Shown here: positions 10,877 to 22,657 of the stretch, piece after piece
Layout: the number at the start of each line of letters is the position of its first letter
How positions within the stretch are numbered: position 1 is the first letter of the stretch
Source of the DNA: Setomelanomma holmii
Taxonomy: Eukaryota > Ascomycota > Dothideomycetes > Pleosporales > Phaeosphaeriaceae
DNA: 60,933 nt
Direction: 5' to 3'
Assembly (NCBI GenBank): GCA_010015745.1
Contig: ML978303.1
Span: 2,633 to 63,565, forward strand
The notes under the pieces: generated by a model
Database searches by the model: none
What the model was told of the DNA's origin: nothing
The model's input: the letters and a program-made list of their open reading frames with translations, nothing else
Program-made: the position numbers and the translations under genes

Positions 10877-12695
10877 CTAATCCTGCAACTCGACTGCGTC
10901 AACAATATAATTGGCTCTGAGCCACCCAGAGTTTCCGCTGCCACTGACACCCAGTGTCAGTGTATTAGAGCCCTCCTTGAAAGCGCTTGCAGGCACGTTC
11001 CAGGTATAAACCTCGCCATAGCCACGATACGCTCCGCGTGTCACACCTCGTGAATCAATCAATTTCTGGGGTAACAATCAGCACGTATCCTCGACCGATA
11101 ACGATTTATACAAGGATCTTATCGGTGCACCGGGGTCACTTCCAGTCCAGGTCCCGATCTTTACTATTGGTCTTCCGCCCTTGGACGACAGCGTGGTACC
11201 AATGCGAAGAACATGCGCCTTGACTTGCGCTGAAGTGAGCTGGAAATTGACGGTAGTCGTAGTAGCGCCGGATTGCTTCGAGCATAGTGCCACGGAGAAG
11301 TGAGATGCCTTAGAGCTACCAACCGAATAGGATCCACCCCATGAGCCCATACGAGTATCTAAAGGATGCATGCGTGTGATCTTGTCGCCATTCTTGAGCT
11401 CGAAAGGCTGGCCACCGAAGTCGCCAACACGCCAAATGACTGATGGTGTAGCTTCTTTCGATACAATGTCCTTGGTGGTTATTTGCCCTGCGGTTACCGT
11501 TACTGAGTCGGTCGCAACAAGAAATTCACCTTTGTAAAGTTTCATAGTGTAGCTGCCTGGCTTCATCAAAGGACTCTTGTAGTTACCACCTTGGGGCTTC
11601 GTCCAAAATTCCGCAGCCGCGTTGTACCAATGGACCACTGCCTCAAACGTACTTGATACACCAGTCGCTGTGCCAGTGAGGGAGCCACGGCCGCTCTCTC
11701 CAACGTACACGCCAACCTGGAGAGAGCCGAAAAAGCTGGTATCAAGGCTCTCGGAGGGTTTGGTACCAGCGGGTGTAAATGCCACGGCGTAAGGGCCCTG
11801 CAATCCGCTACGCCAGTCTTCTGTGCGCACATGGCCGCTGTTCATGTAATTACCAAGTACAGTTCCTGATCCTCAGTAGTCGTCTGCAGACATGGAGGTA
11901 CGAAGTCAGTGAATGTCGCACGCGCACCTCGTGCATTCCCGACTTACCTGAATGTTGATATCGCGCATGAACGTTCCGCCAGAGAGGGTCTCGTAAGCAA
12001 CGCCAGGCATGACCATACAGACTTGCGCTTTCTGGATGATATTAAAGTCATGACGCACGGTACAAGCGCAAAAACTTACCGAGCCCGACACGCAGTGTAC
12101 CTTGTCATCAATGAAGCGGTCCGAAGTAAGTTATACATCTTGCAAGCAGTATGACCGTTCGAAAATTTAGAAGTATCTTTGCCCTCGAAGGCTGTACATC
12201 CGCGGTTGTCACCGACGCCTCCATGTACTCCAGTAGGTAGCTCGGAAGTTTTCAGTCGTGCAAGGAAGCGAAGCTCTCTTGGACTGACTTCACCACGATT
12301 GTTCGTCGCCATGTAGATAATGGCTTCTTTGGGTTTTGCCACGTAGTAGTGGATGTCTGGATTGCCACTGGACTTGACCGTGATCTTGACATACCCGGTG
12401 ATGCTTCCAGCCGTGGCTGCGGATGCACTCAAGCCGGAGTTGATGCCTGAAGCTCTACTGGTACCCTGGTACTCGATGCCACTGTAATTGGCGCTGATGA
12501 GATCGCCATTGGATCTTATTGAACGTCAGTAAGCGACAACAGCGAGGATGGCGAAGAGGAATACTTGTTGATCTCAAATGTAAGCCCGGCATCGGTGTCA
12601 ACCTTGGACCCCTTGCTGGTCGATGTAAAACCAAAGGCCGCATTCGCGCCGTGAGCGAGGGCCAGAATGACAACGAGAGCAGTATCAGCACGCAC
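10877..12695 (-). pseudogene. Rhamnogalacturonan endolyase (PL4, RglB/RGL4 type), decayed
   Basis: Secreted pectin-degrading lyase that cuts the rhamnogalacturonan I backbone. A signal peptide (RADTALVVILALAHGANA) precedes the family N terminus AFGFTSTSKGSKVDTDAG. A clean 50-bp intron (12515-12564) joins it to SNGDLISANYSGIEYQG. Family motifs continue: DRFIDDKVHCVSGS, MPGVAYETLSGGTFMRDIN, MNSGHV, RMGSWGGSYSVGSS and DSRGVTRGAYRGYGEVY. Lesions: the start codon reads GTG in a good Kozak context (12693-12695), single-base frameshifts lie near 12121-12138 and 11841-11861, and the splice near 11050-11110 does not restore the frame. Intact family members are about 500 aa; the pieces cover nearly all of that. 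Almost certainly non-functional. Confidence 0.85.
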
Positions 12696-12769
12696 GGTGA
12701 GATAAAAGGAGAGCAAGGTGTTGGAGTTGATCTGTTGCAGCTTCCTAACCACAAAAAGTTCTTCGACAC

Positions 12770-12777
12770 TATATATA
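12770..12777 (-). promoter_or_regulatory. TATA box of the rhamnogalacturonan lyase gene
   Basis: TATATATA on the minus strand, 75 bp before the GTG that stands where the start codon should be. An in-frame upstream ATG (12839) lies before this box and is unlikely to be in the mRNA. Confidence 0.55.
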
Positions 12778-13654
12778 GCCCTCCTCCTGCTCCTGAAAAG
12801 CAAAGCCTCGTGCATATGACTCCCGGCGAGGATCGTCAAGAGGCCTGGTCTACGGTGAGCTGGATTCCAATATTACCCATAAAACCACAAAGTATCCGGA
12901 ATTGACGAGGGAGTCACGCAGCACTTCCATGGACCACTTGGATCCAGTAGCAAACATGCATGAAGTTTTCCCGTCCAGTAATTTTCACACCTGTAGTGAT
13001 TCCTGCGGCACTTAATCACCCGAATGAGTTGCGCATTGTCTGTGCTCGTAAAGTGACCAGTCGGTGGCCTACTTGTACAATCTGGAACACGCAGCTCCGT
13101 GCTGCGGGGTCGACAGATCGAACGCTCCCAAGCCTTCGCCGAACATACCCAATTTGCTTGGGAACAAATTGCAGAGGCGTGGGGTTTGGAGGACAATCGC
13201 AAGTGCCGCAGTGTTAGAGGTTGAGTATATGGACTAGCTGTCGGCTAAAAGTTTGATCGTAAACAACGAATGACAGTCTATGTTGACCGGGGTCATCCAT
13301 GTCATAGCGTGCATCGTATGGGTGAGAGGCTCGTCATTTCGGAATGTGCTCGCGCGAAAAGGCGTAGGTAGGCTCTTGGGAGATAAGAAAAATAATTGCA
13401 ATGTTGGAGAGCAGAAGCGATCGCGGCGCATCGATTTCGCCCTAAGCTGGATCCGGGAAGGTCAATCGGTGACGCAGAGCAAAATGTCCGTGGATGCTCT
13501 CATCGACCATCTTCAACGCTTCTGCGACACGACTATGAACACCGGGACGTACTGGGTTCGTCCAAAGGCATCACGATTTATCGAATGGACCGACTTCCAC
13601 CCAACGCGTGTTTCGACTCTGCGCCAAAGTCAGAATGGCTGTTCTGACGAGTCC
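12778..13654. other. Intergenic, no gene called
   Basis: Upstream region of the lyase pseudogene and 3' flank of the SAT4-type gene. A plus-strand frame at 13280-13750 is open but overlaps a clearly coding minus-strand exon and has no recognisable domain. Confidence 0.4.
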
Positions 13655-15027
13655 TCATTGATTGTTTTGCGAGCCTCCCTCTTCAACTACTACTTGAAAC
13701 TCGCGCTCCAGCATGACGCCTTCGCGCTCGCTCCTGTCGAACAAGCTTGACGTACTTGTGTGCTCATCTTCTTTGCTTCCGAGCGTTACCATTCCTTGCC
13801 AGTCCGGCGGTACTTTGCTCTTTTTTCGCTCTTTTGAACCTTTAGAAGTCACTGTCGTAGTGAACCTGGATCCGGAAGGGACCAGTTTCAGTCCGTTGTC
13901 GCCAGGAGCTTGAAGGCTGGCAGTCTTACGGGTCGTTGAGAGTTCAGAGGCTTGAATTTGTGGATACAGGATCCCCGAGCCTCCAACTCCGAGAAAACGC
14001 TTGATACGAGGAACATTTGCCGCAATGAGCGACAGACTGGTCACAGCCCTAATACGGGTGAGCTTTGCGATACCTCCCTTGAAAGTTCGTCCTACTCACT
14101 GACTCAAGATTGCGAACCCAACAGCATCGCCTGTACCGAGTCAATCAGAGATCACGGCGAGAAAATGCGCAACTCACGAGTGGGATTGCTGCTTTGCATT
14201 GCCGTGATAGCAGCCCACGCTTGTACTCCTGCGACCAGAGACACACTGTGTTGTCAGCCTTACGATGATTCTCCAATCTGTCGACACCTACATCGCGCGA
14301 GAACCGAACAGAACCATTGCCGTAAACCTCTTCTCCTTGTCAAGTGAAACAGCGATCAGTATCGGAAACAACCATATCGCCAAAATCAAGTCCGTAAACA
14401 TATTGAAGACTATAACAGCAACCAAAGGTCCGCTGTTGCTACAACGATGCGATTGCGATGCCCATTCCGTCGGGATTCCGCATCGAAAGACCAGAGCGAA
14501 AATGGAGAATATGGTCCAGACGCACGATGGAGCAAAAAGGCCAAGCTGTGCTAGTCGAGATTGTGGGGCCACGCGTTCGATAAGGTATGCGGAAGACAAC
14601 TTCGCGGCAGACATTGCAATCACTTCTAGTACTTGCGCAGAAAGTATAGCCTAAACTTTCAGCTCGCGACAACGCAATCGATCAAGGGCTTACATGCCTT
14701 CGAGAAAGGGGCCTTAGAAAGGACCTCCTGGAAATTTCGTCCCAAGCCTCCGTCGACGGCGTACTGCCAGCTCACGACTACACCGATGTAAACGACCTAT
14801 CATCTATCAGCGAAAGATCTCTCGATTTCATGCGCGATCCGCTGCCTTACATGTGCAGCCAGGGCGCCTGCATCGTCTGCGCCGAACTTGACTTTGTGGA
14901 TGATGAGTCCTCGAACAAAGCGTGCAATGACCACTCCGATTGTGATGACCATCCAGGAGTACAAAGAAACGAGCACGAAGCCGCTGCGAGTCGATTTGGC
15001 GTTTGAAAGCGCGCCGGAGTCTCTCAT
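13655..15027 (-). pseudogene. SAT4/rhodopsin-type integral membrane protein, probably decayed
   Basis: Seven-helix fungal membrane protein of the SAT4/Pth11-like 'rhodopsin' family, without a CFEM domain. Exon 1 (15027-14851, SLYSWMVITIGVVIARFVRG) splices cleanly to exon 2 (14796-14694, VVYIGVVVSWQYAVDGGLG). Exon 3 (about 14652-14288) carries LSSAYLIERVAP, a tryptophan helix with FRCGIPTEWA, and FNMFTDLILAIWLFPILIAV. Exon 4 (ITAMQSSNPTR) and a short exon with DAVGFAILSQ lead to the last exon, 14044-13655 (AVTSLSLIAANVPRIKRFL), with a charged cytoplasmic tail. The exon 2-3 and exon 3-4 joins are each off by one base in my splicing, and LYFL/AQVLEV sit in different frames, so at least one frameshift is likely. 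Confidence 0.65.
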
Positions 15028-15186
15028 GGCCAAGTATATCGGCCCACTACTCCGCGATGCTCAGTCATGGATACTGAGCGCAAAATTGCATAATGGGAAC
15101 AGCTCAAAAGTGGGCATCTATCAGTTCGAGCAGACTGAGCAGGATTGTGGTCTTAACCAGAATGCGCCGCGCCTGTGCCCTTTTGG

Positions 15187-15729
15187 TCATGCTGACACTG
15201 CGGCACAGCTTCCGAATACCCTTCCGCTATCTAGCGCGACCACGCCGTGAGCCTCACTGATGCGGTGATCGTTTATCGACCAATGCGAAATGAACCTGCA
15301 TTCCACACTATCTAGCACAGGCGGCAAATTCTTGCGAACAGACAAAGCAGTGGCATGTCTTGCCCCTCTTCCGCTCGACCCGCATGCTGATGTTGCAGCG
15401 AGGGCTTGACCAACCCTTGTCAGGTCGCGACTTGCGCTCTGGATCAACGCCATTCGCTGCTTCAAATGAGCAGCATCTGCTTTAGACGGAGCGTTCACGC
15501 CCGTGCAACCAAAAAGTAAAACATTGGCACTTGTGATCTCGGTAAAGTTTGTAAAGCGCGGACCAGTTGGACGGTGAATCTTGCCCGCTTCCACGCGCGT
15601 GGATCTAGGCGGGAAGAAGGCAAGTTGCCGAGACCTACTGCGGGAGCCTTGCGGGCGGCACAGAAACACAAGAAGCCTATTTGCTGGGTCTAGCGAGCTG
15701 ATGTCTTTCAACACGCACGATGATAACAA
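15187..15729 (-). CDS. Unassigned open reading frame
   Basis: A 180-codon open frame with mixed composition, no signal peptide, no membrane helix and no recognisable motif. It ends 160 bp from the start of the SAT4-type gene. It may be non-coding or part of a decayed gene; included only because it is the longest frame between the two recognised genes. Confidence 0.15.
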   Translation of the reverse strand: MLSSCVLKDISSLDPANRLLVFLCRPQGSRSRSRQLAFFPPRSTRVEAGKIHRPTGPRFTNFTEITSANVLLFGCTGVNAPSKADAAHLKQRMALIQSASRDLTRVGQALAATSACGSSGRGARHATALSVRKNLPPVLDSVECRFISHWSINDHRISEAHGVVALDSGRVFGSCAAVSA

Positions 15730-16093
15730 AGGGTTGCCCTTTGTGCGGTAAAAGATATCGACTCAGGAGCCATGCCAAATTTCGAGTGAAGTGCGACAAT
15801 TGCAACCCAGAACGAGTATGACGCATATGCAGAGTGCGCCGACTGGCCAAAGTTTCGTATCAACTAGACGGTCTTAAGTCTGCAATTGCCGCATGCATGC
15901 ATCTTCCTATCATTCACCCCGGGGCATTGGTCACCAATCAAGGCTCGACCATCCGAGGTCTTGTCGCACCGACACTCGACGATCGCCATCTCTTTTCTTT
16001 CGCCGTTGCGCGGGGCTTCCAGCCCTCAGATTCAGTCACTCCTAAAGTCTTCTTTGTGGCACGAGCGATCGAACATTGGAAGCCGACCCAATC

Positions 16094-17906
16094 ATGGCGC
16101 TGATTAGCGAATACAAGACGACTGATGATCCGGATGTCTTAGAACAAGGCACGAACAATGGTGAGAAGCAAGGGATTCCTCCTGCTGGACTAAAGGCTGT
16201 TGCACACAACCAGCACCAGCAGCCAAGTGGGCTTGAGGTACAGTCTCTGCAATGCAATGCGTCATACGTGCGTCTCTGATATCAATCCCAGCGATACATC
16301 AATCTTGCAGCCGTTGTAAACTTCGGTGTTATCATCCTTGCATCTTGGGAGTCATTTGCAGTGACTTTCCAGTTCGCACTCACGAATGGAGGCCCGGCTT
16401 CCATATTCTATGGCTCACTACTGGCTGGAATCGGTGCTTGTGCCGTAGGTTTTTCGCTCGCAGAGCTTGCATCAATGTAGGCATCCCTCGACAATATGAA
16501 AGGTATCACCATCTGATCTGCTGTAGAGATCCAACTGTCGGGGCGCAATATCGCTGGTCGGCCAACTTTGCCCCAGCAGCGCCACGCTTCTGGGGGTTAC
16601 TTCAAGGTATGAAATACGATCAATATCGAGAGTTTACTGACACATTGCGTAGGATGGATCACCACAGCTGCTTGGTGCTTCGCGTGCAGTGGGCCTCCCT
16701 CCATCTTGGCTAATATGATCACGTCTCTCGCCATCTTCAATAACGAACATTACGTCCCGCAACGTTGGCACACCAGCTTGATCATGATAGCGATCATGCT
16801 TGTGCCATTCACATTCAATCTGTGGTTTCGAAAGGTCATTGACGCTTTCGAGATGACTGGCGGTATCTTACACATCTGCCTCTTCGTCGTCGTGATTGTG
16901 GTTCTTATCGTCTTTGGACCTCGTAGCGACCCCGACTTTGTGTTCAAGACTCTGACTTGGGAAGAGTCGGGATGGAACAACCCTGGTGTCTCCTGGGGTT
17001 TGGGACTTCTGAGCATGACCTTCAGTGTGACTGGCGCTGACAGCGTGTTACATATGTGTAAGTTGGAAGCATGTTGCGCCAGAACATAGAGCTGCCGCTA
17101 ACACTGCGCCAGGTGACGAAGTGAAAAAGGTCCGTACGCGAGTCCCGCGAAGCATCATAATCGCATGCACAGTCAACTCCGCCATGCTCATCGTCTTTGC
17201 AACGATATTGCTCTTCTACATTGGTCCACTGGACGACATCATCACAACCCCACTTCCGTTGCTTTGGGTCATCTACAACATCACGGGTTCGAAGACCGCT
17301 GCGAACGTTATCATCTCGCTAATTGCCATTGTCTTCTTCCTCGCACTGTTTAATATCTTTGCATCTGTATCGCGACTCGTCTGGGTATTCGCGCGAGATA
17401 ATGGTCTACCGTTCTCGAGATTCTTTGCATATGTAAGTACACACTACTCTTGGAGGATGCCATCTAACCTTCAGCCATAGGTTCACCCAACACTTCGACT
17501 CCCCGTCAACGCCCTGCTACTCGTCGGCACTATAGTAACGTGCCTATCACTCATATACATCGCCAGCGCAACTGCGTTCAACGCGCTCATTTCGCTGCAA
17601 GCACTTGCCTTGCATATCTCGTACTTCTTCCCCATTCTCTTTATCCTGCTCCGCAAGCTACGGGGCCCGCCACCACCATTCGGACCATTCAAGATGGGCA
17701 AGGTCGGCGTACCTGTCAATATCTTCGCATTGTGCTACATCATCTACGTCGTTCTTTGGATGCCATTTCCCCAAATCCTACCCGTCACTAAGGACAATAT
17801 GAATTATGCCGGACCTATCTTCTTGGCAGTGGTACTGGGAGCGCTTGGGCATTGGATCTTCCGAGCACGAAAGACATTGCAGATGCCTGTTATACGCTAC
17901 GAATAA
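16094..17906 (+). CDS. Amino-acid/choline-type permease (APC superfamily), intact
   Basis: Plasma-membrane uptake permease of the fungal amino acid/choline transporter family (GABA permease/Hnm1 type). Six exons, 16094-16237, 16292-16476, 16527-16606, 16653-17057, 17113-17432 and 17481-17906, join in frame to 519 aa. Family motifs: GPASIFYGSLLAGIGACAV after helix 1; the split block ASIDPTVGAQYRWSANFAP over introns 2 and 3; FWGLLQGWITTAAW; and HMCDEVKKVRTRVPRS, whose Cys codon is split by intron 4. About twelve hydrophobic segments follow the usual spacing, with a short hydrophilic N terminus. All junctions use GT..AG with clear branch sites. The ATG at 16094 is the first in frame. Substrate (GABA, choline or another amine) cannot be told from sequence alone. 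Confidence 0.92.
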
Positions 17907-18742
17907 TCATGACTCGAAAGAATTTGGTACAGGTCGGAAGATCTTCCTCGTGGCACATGCTCTGATGTTGGATCAACAGTCCAATCATGGGGACAGTAGG
18001 CGGATGCACCCAGACAAACGTCTCGACCATTGTTCCAAGCGATAGCTCTGGATGCCCTACGTTACACCTGGTGATTTCTACGGTATCTTAGACTCATGTG
18101 GGCGAAGCGGGCTTTAATTTGCCAAATAATCGCGTATGACTCATAGTCAACGGCAGACGACTGGCAAGATAGACGAGCTCTAAGGAATCGAATACAACGA
18201 GCTGATGAACCACTCACAGATGTTCGCAGACATACTTTCTTATGTGTACCCTTCACTACCTTCATTGCACGGCGCACGGCAAGATGCAATCACGTCGTCC
18301 GTTGTTGCTGACACTCAGTGGCGATTGCACGCTTTGTCACTTTTCGAAACACTCAAGCAGCAATTGCATCTGGAGCTGTTCCCACAACACGAGCCAAGCC
18401 ACTGTCATCACGTTTACGGTAAGCATTGTGCCGCATTAACCCGTTCAGTGGTCGAGCGAGGCTTCGCAAAGGCTTGGCCACTCATCCGAATACATCTGGT
18501 TAGCTCCGATCCATACAGCCTCGGTGAATCCTGCATGCTGATTGGCTAGACCTTTGCATTCCTTCTCAGTCCCACCATCGTCAGCCTCACGACGTTGCAT
18601 GTCCCTTGAAGCCGAGAGGTAAGCACCGAGAAACATTTATTTGGACTGAATCGCACTACTAGAGCGTGAAACAATCACATCTGATTGGATCAAAAACAAC
18701 ACTCAAGTCTAAAGCTTAAATTGTCCAACCTACACAGCAAAG
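17907..18742. other. Intergenic between two plus-strand genes
   Basis: 3' flank of the permease and promoter of the LOR-like gene. No ORF with features on either strand. Confidence 0.4.
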
Positions 18743-19404
18743 ATGGCACAAAATCTCGCACCCCTCCCTCAACCCGGCTTATCCATCTACCCTAGCTATA
18801 TCGCAACCAAGCCCGAAACTTTCGTCGCCAAAGGGCGCGATGCCTGGTCCGATAAAGCATCGTACCTCGTATCCTTCGCGACACCGACGGGCGAGCCCGG
18901 AGCACCGTTTCTCGAAATTGTCGAGATTGAAGAAGAACATCAGCTTCAAGACAATGCAAGGTCAGGAATTGATGCGCATCGTCAAACAAGTCAGCACTTA
19001 GAGTGGGAAGACAGAGTATCACGGCATGCGGGGAGATAGTGTAAAGGCTTGGGGGTTGAAGTTGAAGACGGGGTGGACGGGGACTGAGTACCGTATGTTA
19101 CTACCCTTGCTTGGTGGGCGTTGCTCGTACTAATGGATGGACAGAGCTCACGATCAACGACGCAAAGGCGGTTTACATCCACGTCATCGTTCAGAACAAA
19201 GTCCAGGGCGCAGACAAAGGCATTTTGATTAACGGTCAGCCTGCTACCACTATGAAGCGGCATGAGGCGTGGAAACACGTGCATCGCATGGATATCATCA
19301 ATGTCGCGCCGGGCATGGATATCTTGCTGGCTTTGGGTGTCAATTGGATCAGGCAGGATAAGCAAAAGCAAGACACGAAGACGACTGTTGCTGCTGCGAC
19401 ATAG
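18743..19404 (+). pseudogene. LOR/tubby C-terminal-like protein, decayed
   Basis: LURP-one-related (DUF567) proteins are about 200 aa and fold like the tubby C-terminal domain and phospholipid scramblases. The ATG at 18743 starts MAQNLAPLPQPGLSIYPSY and runs through KGRDAWSDKASYLVS to PFLEIV. The expected SFKTMQGQELMRIVKQVST then appears in another frame (a one-base indel near 18940-18950). A TAG at 18999-19001 stands where the family has Trp (ST-W-SGKTEYHGMRGDS). Intron 19093-19144 splices well, giving TEYQLTINDAKAVYIHVIV, and the rest is clean to the stop. One frameshift plus one Trp-to-stop change make it a recent pseudogene. Function of the family in fungi is unclear. Confidence 0.75.
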
Positions 19405-19662
19405 AGTGTCAGACGGCAAGTTGCTAACATCCGTCAGTCACCGGATGCACTCTCGCAGAAAGGCAGGGCCAATGCTGCCGCTACTGATACTGCTGTAAAG
19501 CGAGTTTCGATCAGAGGTTGCGACGGTGACTCCCATTATCGGTGTGCTCTGAACCTAGCGACATGAAACGATGGCGTCAAGCATGGCGTTGGGGTTTTGA
19601 TCATATTCCTGTTGTGTAATCATGTACCTATACCCTTTCGTTATCATCGTTATCCATTTTGA

Positions 19663-21363
19663 TCATACATCATAGCCCGAATTCCATTTCCTATCCGTAC
19701 CTCGGAAGTCCTTCGTCACATTCAGTTCGGAGGACGAACCTTCAGGCAAGCATCCAATCTTGCCGATCGGAGGCAGAGCAGTAATGTGACTGTCGCGGCT
19801 TCCATGACTATGTAGTGGGGATCGCGTAGGCCTTTCCTTTGATTTCGCAACTTTCAGAAGCTCAACGGGATCTTGATAAGGCGGTCGAGTCACGGTCACG
19901 CCGGAGTCAGAGTAGATGCTCATGGCTGACTCAAATCGTCGCGAGCCATTATGCATGTGGTGGCGCGTCGATGGATTCATCGAGTTTCCTGACCACAAAC
20001 TGCTTATACTTCCTCCTCCTCCTGAGCCATGGCCACTATCATGTGCGTCTTGCGTGATGTTGATCCACGATGATGGCTTCTTCCATTCTCTCTGCGGCTT
20101 CGGTAAGTCTTGCTGAGGTGTTCGGTTGCTCTTGCTCCGTGATCGATGCGTGATGTTGGACAGGAACTGCTTCATGCTCGCGGGAAGGGCCTTGATGATC
20201 AGAATCCGAATCGATGGAAGTGATACGCAAGCGAAACCGGCTAAAAGCTCGAGCTCAGTCCAGATAGTGGCGTGTACGTAGTCCCAGGTAGGGTCGATGG
20301 ATATCTTGAAATTGAGAAGAGCCCGAAGTCGTATGATCGTGGCAATGCATCCAAAGGTTCCAATCGTGAACATGAGACATACAGCAACCTTTCGGTATAA
20401 TTTCATCTGCAACTTCCTTATGAATGCCAAAGGTAGGACTAACAATATCAGATCTTGGATGATCGCGCTCGCCGAGTTGGCGTAAGCAAGCGCCTGAACG
20501 TCCATGCATTTCCCTTTGATGTCGCGGTTCCAGAAGCTCGATACCGGATTGCAAGAGAAGATCGTAAGGAAGAATATGATGACGCTGTTGACCACAATGT
20601 AGGTAAGGATGATGTATGCGGTAATTTGGAAGTGTCTCATGTGGAAGATATCGAGGTAGAAGAGTACGAGCGAAACTTTGATGAGCCCGAGGACCAGAAC
20701 ATACGTCGACGAGGAGATCAAGACTGTAGGGGATTAGTCTGATGATAGCGTCGTTGAGGTACAAACTTACAGAATCGCAAGATGGGCAGGAGAGTTCCAT
20801 CCTCGAGGTTCCAGAGATGTTCTCCAAAACCTATTCGGGTCATCGCGAGGACGCATCCAAGGGGTAGCGCAGTCAGCAGGAAGGCTGCTACGACGACCCA
20901 GTCATCCCAGGATAGTCTTTGCGACACGAATTTGCCAGCCAATCTCAGCACAACAAGCAGAAACCCTAGCGAGTACACGATACCAGTGTAGAGGAACATC
21001 TCGGTACGCTTCGACTCCTGTGAGAAGCCACATATTTCCGCTTGTACTCTTGCAGTCCCGAGAGTATCGGCCATGGTACAGTTTGCGAGCATGCATTCTG
21101 ACAGCGAGTTTGCGAGCGTCTTACTGCTGCATAAACAGGCGGTATCGTCCAGTGAGCAGCCGCTTGCTGGCACAGCGAGGAACATACATTGTATCTGCGA
21201 CAGCTTAGTCATTGTTCCGGAACGCGCGAGGTGTTGAACCTACTCCGCACGGTGGAATGTCTACAAGACCTAATTGCCGAGCTTCCACGCCTGCGCTCAG
21301 TGCTCCGACACTGAGAAATGTGAGGAAGAACACAATCGCCGAGACATATGTGCGGACTTGCAT
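19663..21363 (-). CDS. CFEM-domain G-protein-coupled receptor, Pth11 type, intact
   Basis: Cell-surface receptor of the Pezizomycotina-specific CFEM/Pth11 class. Exons 21363-21244, 21194-20771 and 20723-19663 join in frame to 534 aa. A signal peptide (MQVRTYVSAIVFFLTFLSV) is followed by a CFEM domain with the usual cysteines: DIPPCG, IQCMF, GCSLDDTACLCSSK, LSECMLANCT, EICG. Seven membrane helices follow, with family motifs LSWDDWVVVAAF, GFGEHLWNL, KVSLVLFYLDIF, PVSSFWNRDIKGKCMD and PTWDYVHATIWTELELLAG. The roughly 150-residue C-terminal tail is Ser/Arg-rich and cytoplasmic, with many possible phosphorylation sites. The first exon boundary falls inside the CFEM domain. Members have roles in surface sensing in plant-associated fungi; the ligand here is unknown. 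Confidence 0.92.
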
Positions 21364-22657
21364 TGGTGTCGAGAGTCACCCTCAAGGGCGAAAGTGGTGG
21401 GCATGTCGTTGCTGTTCGCAACAGAGACACGGCAAGAGTAAATGTCGTCGGAGAAAGGTCTTTGTCCAGATTATGTTCCTGAACTCTAAACTTAGGCGTT
21501 TCGTGGTCGAAGCATTAGCGGAATGTCACTCCGGTGCGATTTTCTGTCTCATCCAATCGTGACCACGGCAGTCTCGGCAACGGGCTCTTAGTGCTGGATC
21601 GCGCCCACGCCGCTCCATAAGGAACCGGCAGTCATGACTCGGATTCCTGGGAATCTTCAGTGGATCTGCCATGTGATGGTCCCCAACAGTGGATGAGGGA
21701 AATGATTTCCACCGGGAATAGTGAACAGAAGGACAAGGTTCGACGATGGTAAGAGATGCACGGTAGACCCCGCGATACCATCATGTGAGGTAAAAGTACA
21801 GGCATGCATCGAGTTCAAGTGTAAATGTCTTCATCAGTCGCAAGCATGTGAGAACCAGATGTCGCTGTATTGCGCGTGGCTGAGGAACGGCTCGGTCGAT
21901 TTGCATTTGTGGCATGAACACCTTTCTCAGCGCTGACGGCAGTACTTATCGTGGGCGAGGCCGCGGAAGCGACCTCCGGTAACATTAAAAATCATGAAGC
22001 ACGAACGGAAGGTAAAGTTCGCATAGACGTTTTGCAGACGACCGGAGGATGCTCGAAGGTGAAGGAGATCGACGCGTGGGGTGGAGAAAAGTGGGGCCTC
22101 TGCAGGTGCCGAGGCAAGAGGACATGACGTCGCTGCACTGTCGACACCACCTTCTACTCATCGGACGACTAGTTCGAGCACGCTACAGCACAACAAAGCA
22201 AGATCAAAGCGATATTCCGGTGGTGGAATTGTTGTTCGTTGGTATGTTGGTATGTTGGCTTTTGGGAGTAATAATGCATGGGTTGCTGGTGTCGTCACCA
22301 CGTCGTAGAGGAAGAGGTGCTGGGCTAGCTTTGCGCCCCACCCGCAGCTGCGTTGTCATACCTTCCACATTTGAGCAATGATAATTCGAGCATCGCGCAG
22401 CGGCACGTATAACCAGTCTAACACATCAGCTGAAGAGCAGCAACCATAGCAGAGACAAACTTGTGATCAAGATTCATGCGACCTTCAACACCTCGGCGAT
22501 TGCTACGCCACCCGCAAACCAAGAAGCTAACAATGTCTCATGCGTAGCGTATCCGGCTCGCTAATAACCAAAACGCCCCATTCTGAACGCCAATGTAAAC
22601 CATGAAACCATATCTTCGTAGCTGTCCAAGCATCACCCTGTTCACTGTAAAAGACAT
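21364..22657. other. 1.3-kb intergenic region, no gene supported
   Basis: Promoter of the CFEM receptor and 3' flank of the SAP-domain gene. Plus-strand frames at 21721-21936 and 22049-22381 are open but short, lack domains and do not splice to anything recognisable. Confidence 0.4.

Noticed and set aside
12516..12839. Upstream ATG at 12839 as start of the rhamnogalacturonan lyase
   Set aside because: It lies before the TATA box and would add a basic, non-secretory leader ahead of the signal peptide.
16477..16526. Stop codon (TAG after SM) in the amino-acid permease
   Set aside because: It is the start of intron 2 (GTAGGC..TGTAG); splicing gives the conserved ASIDPTVGAQYRW block.
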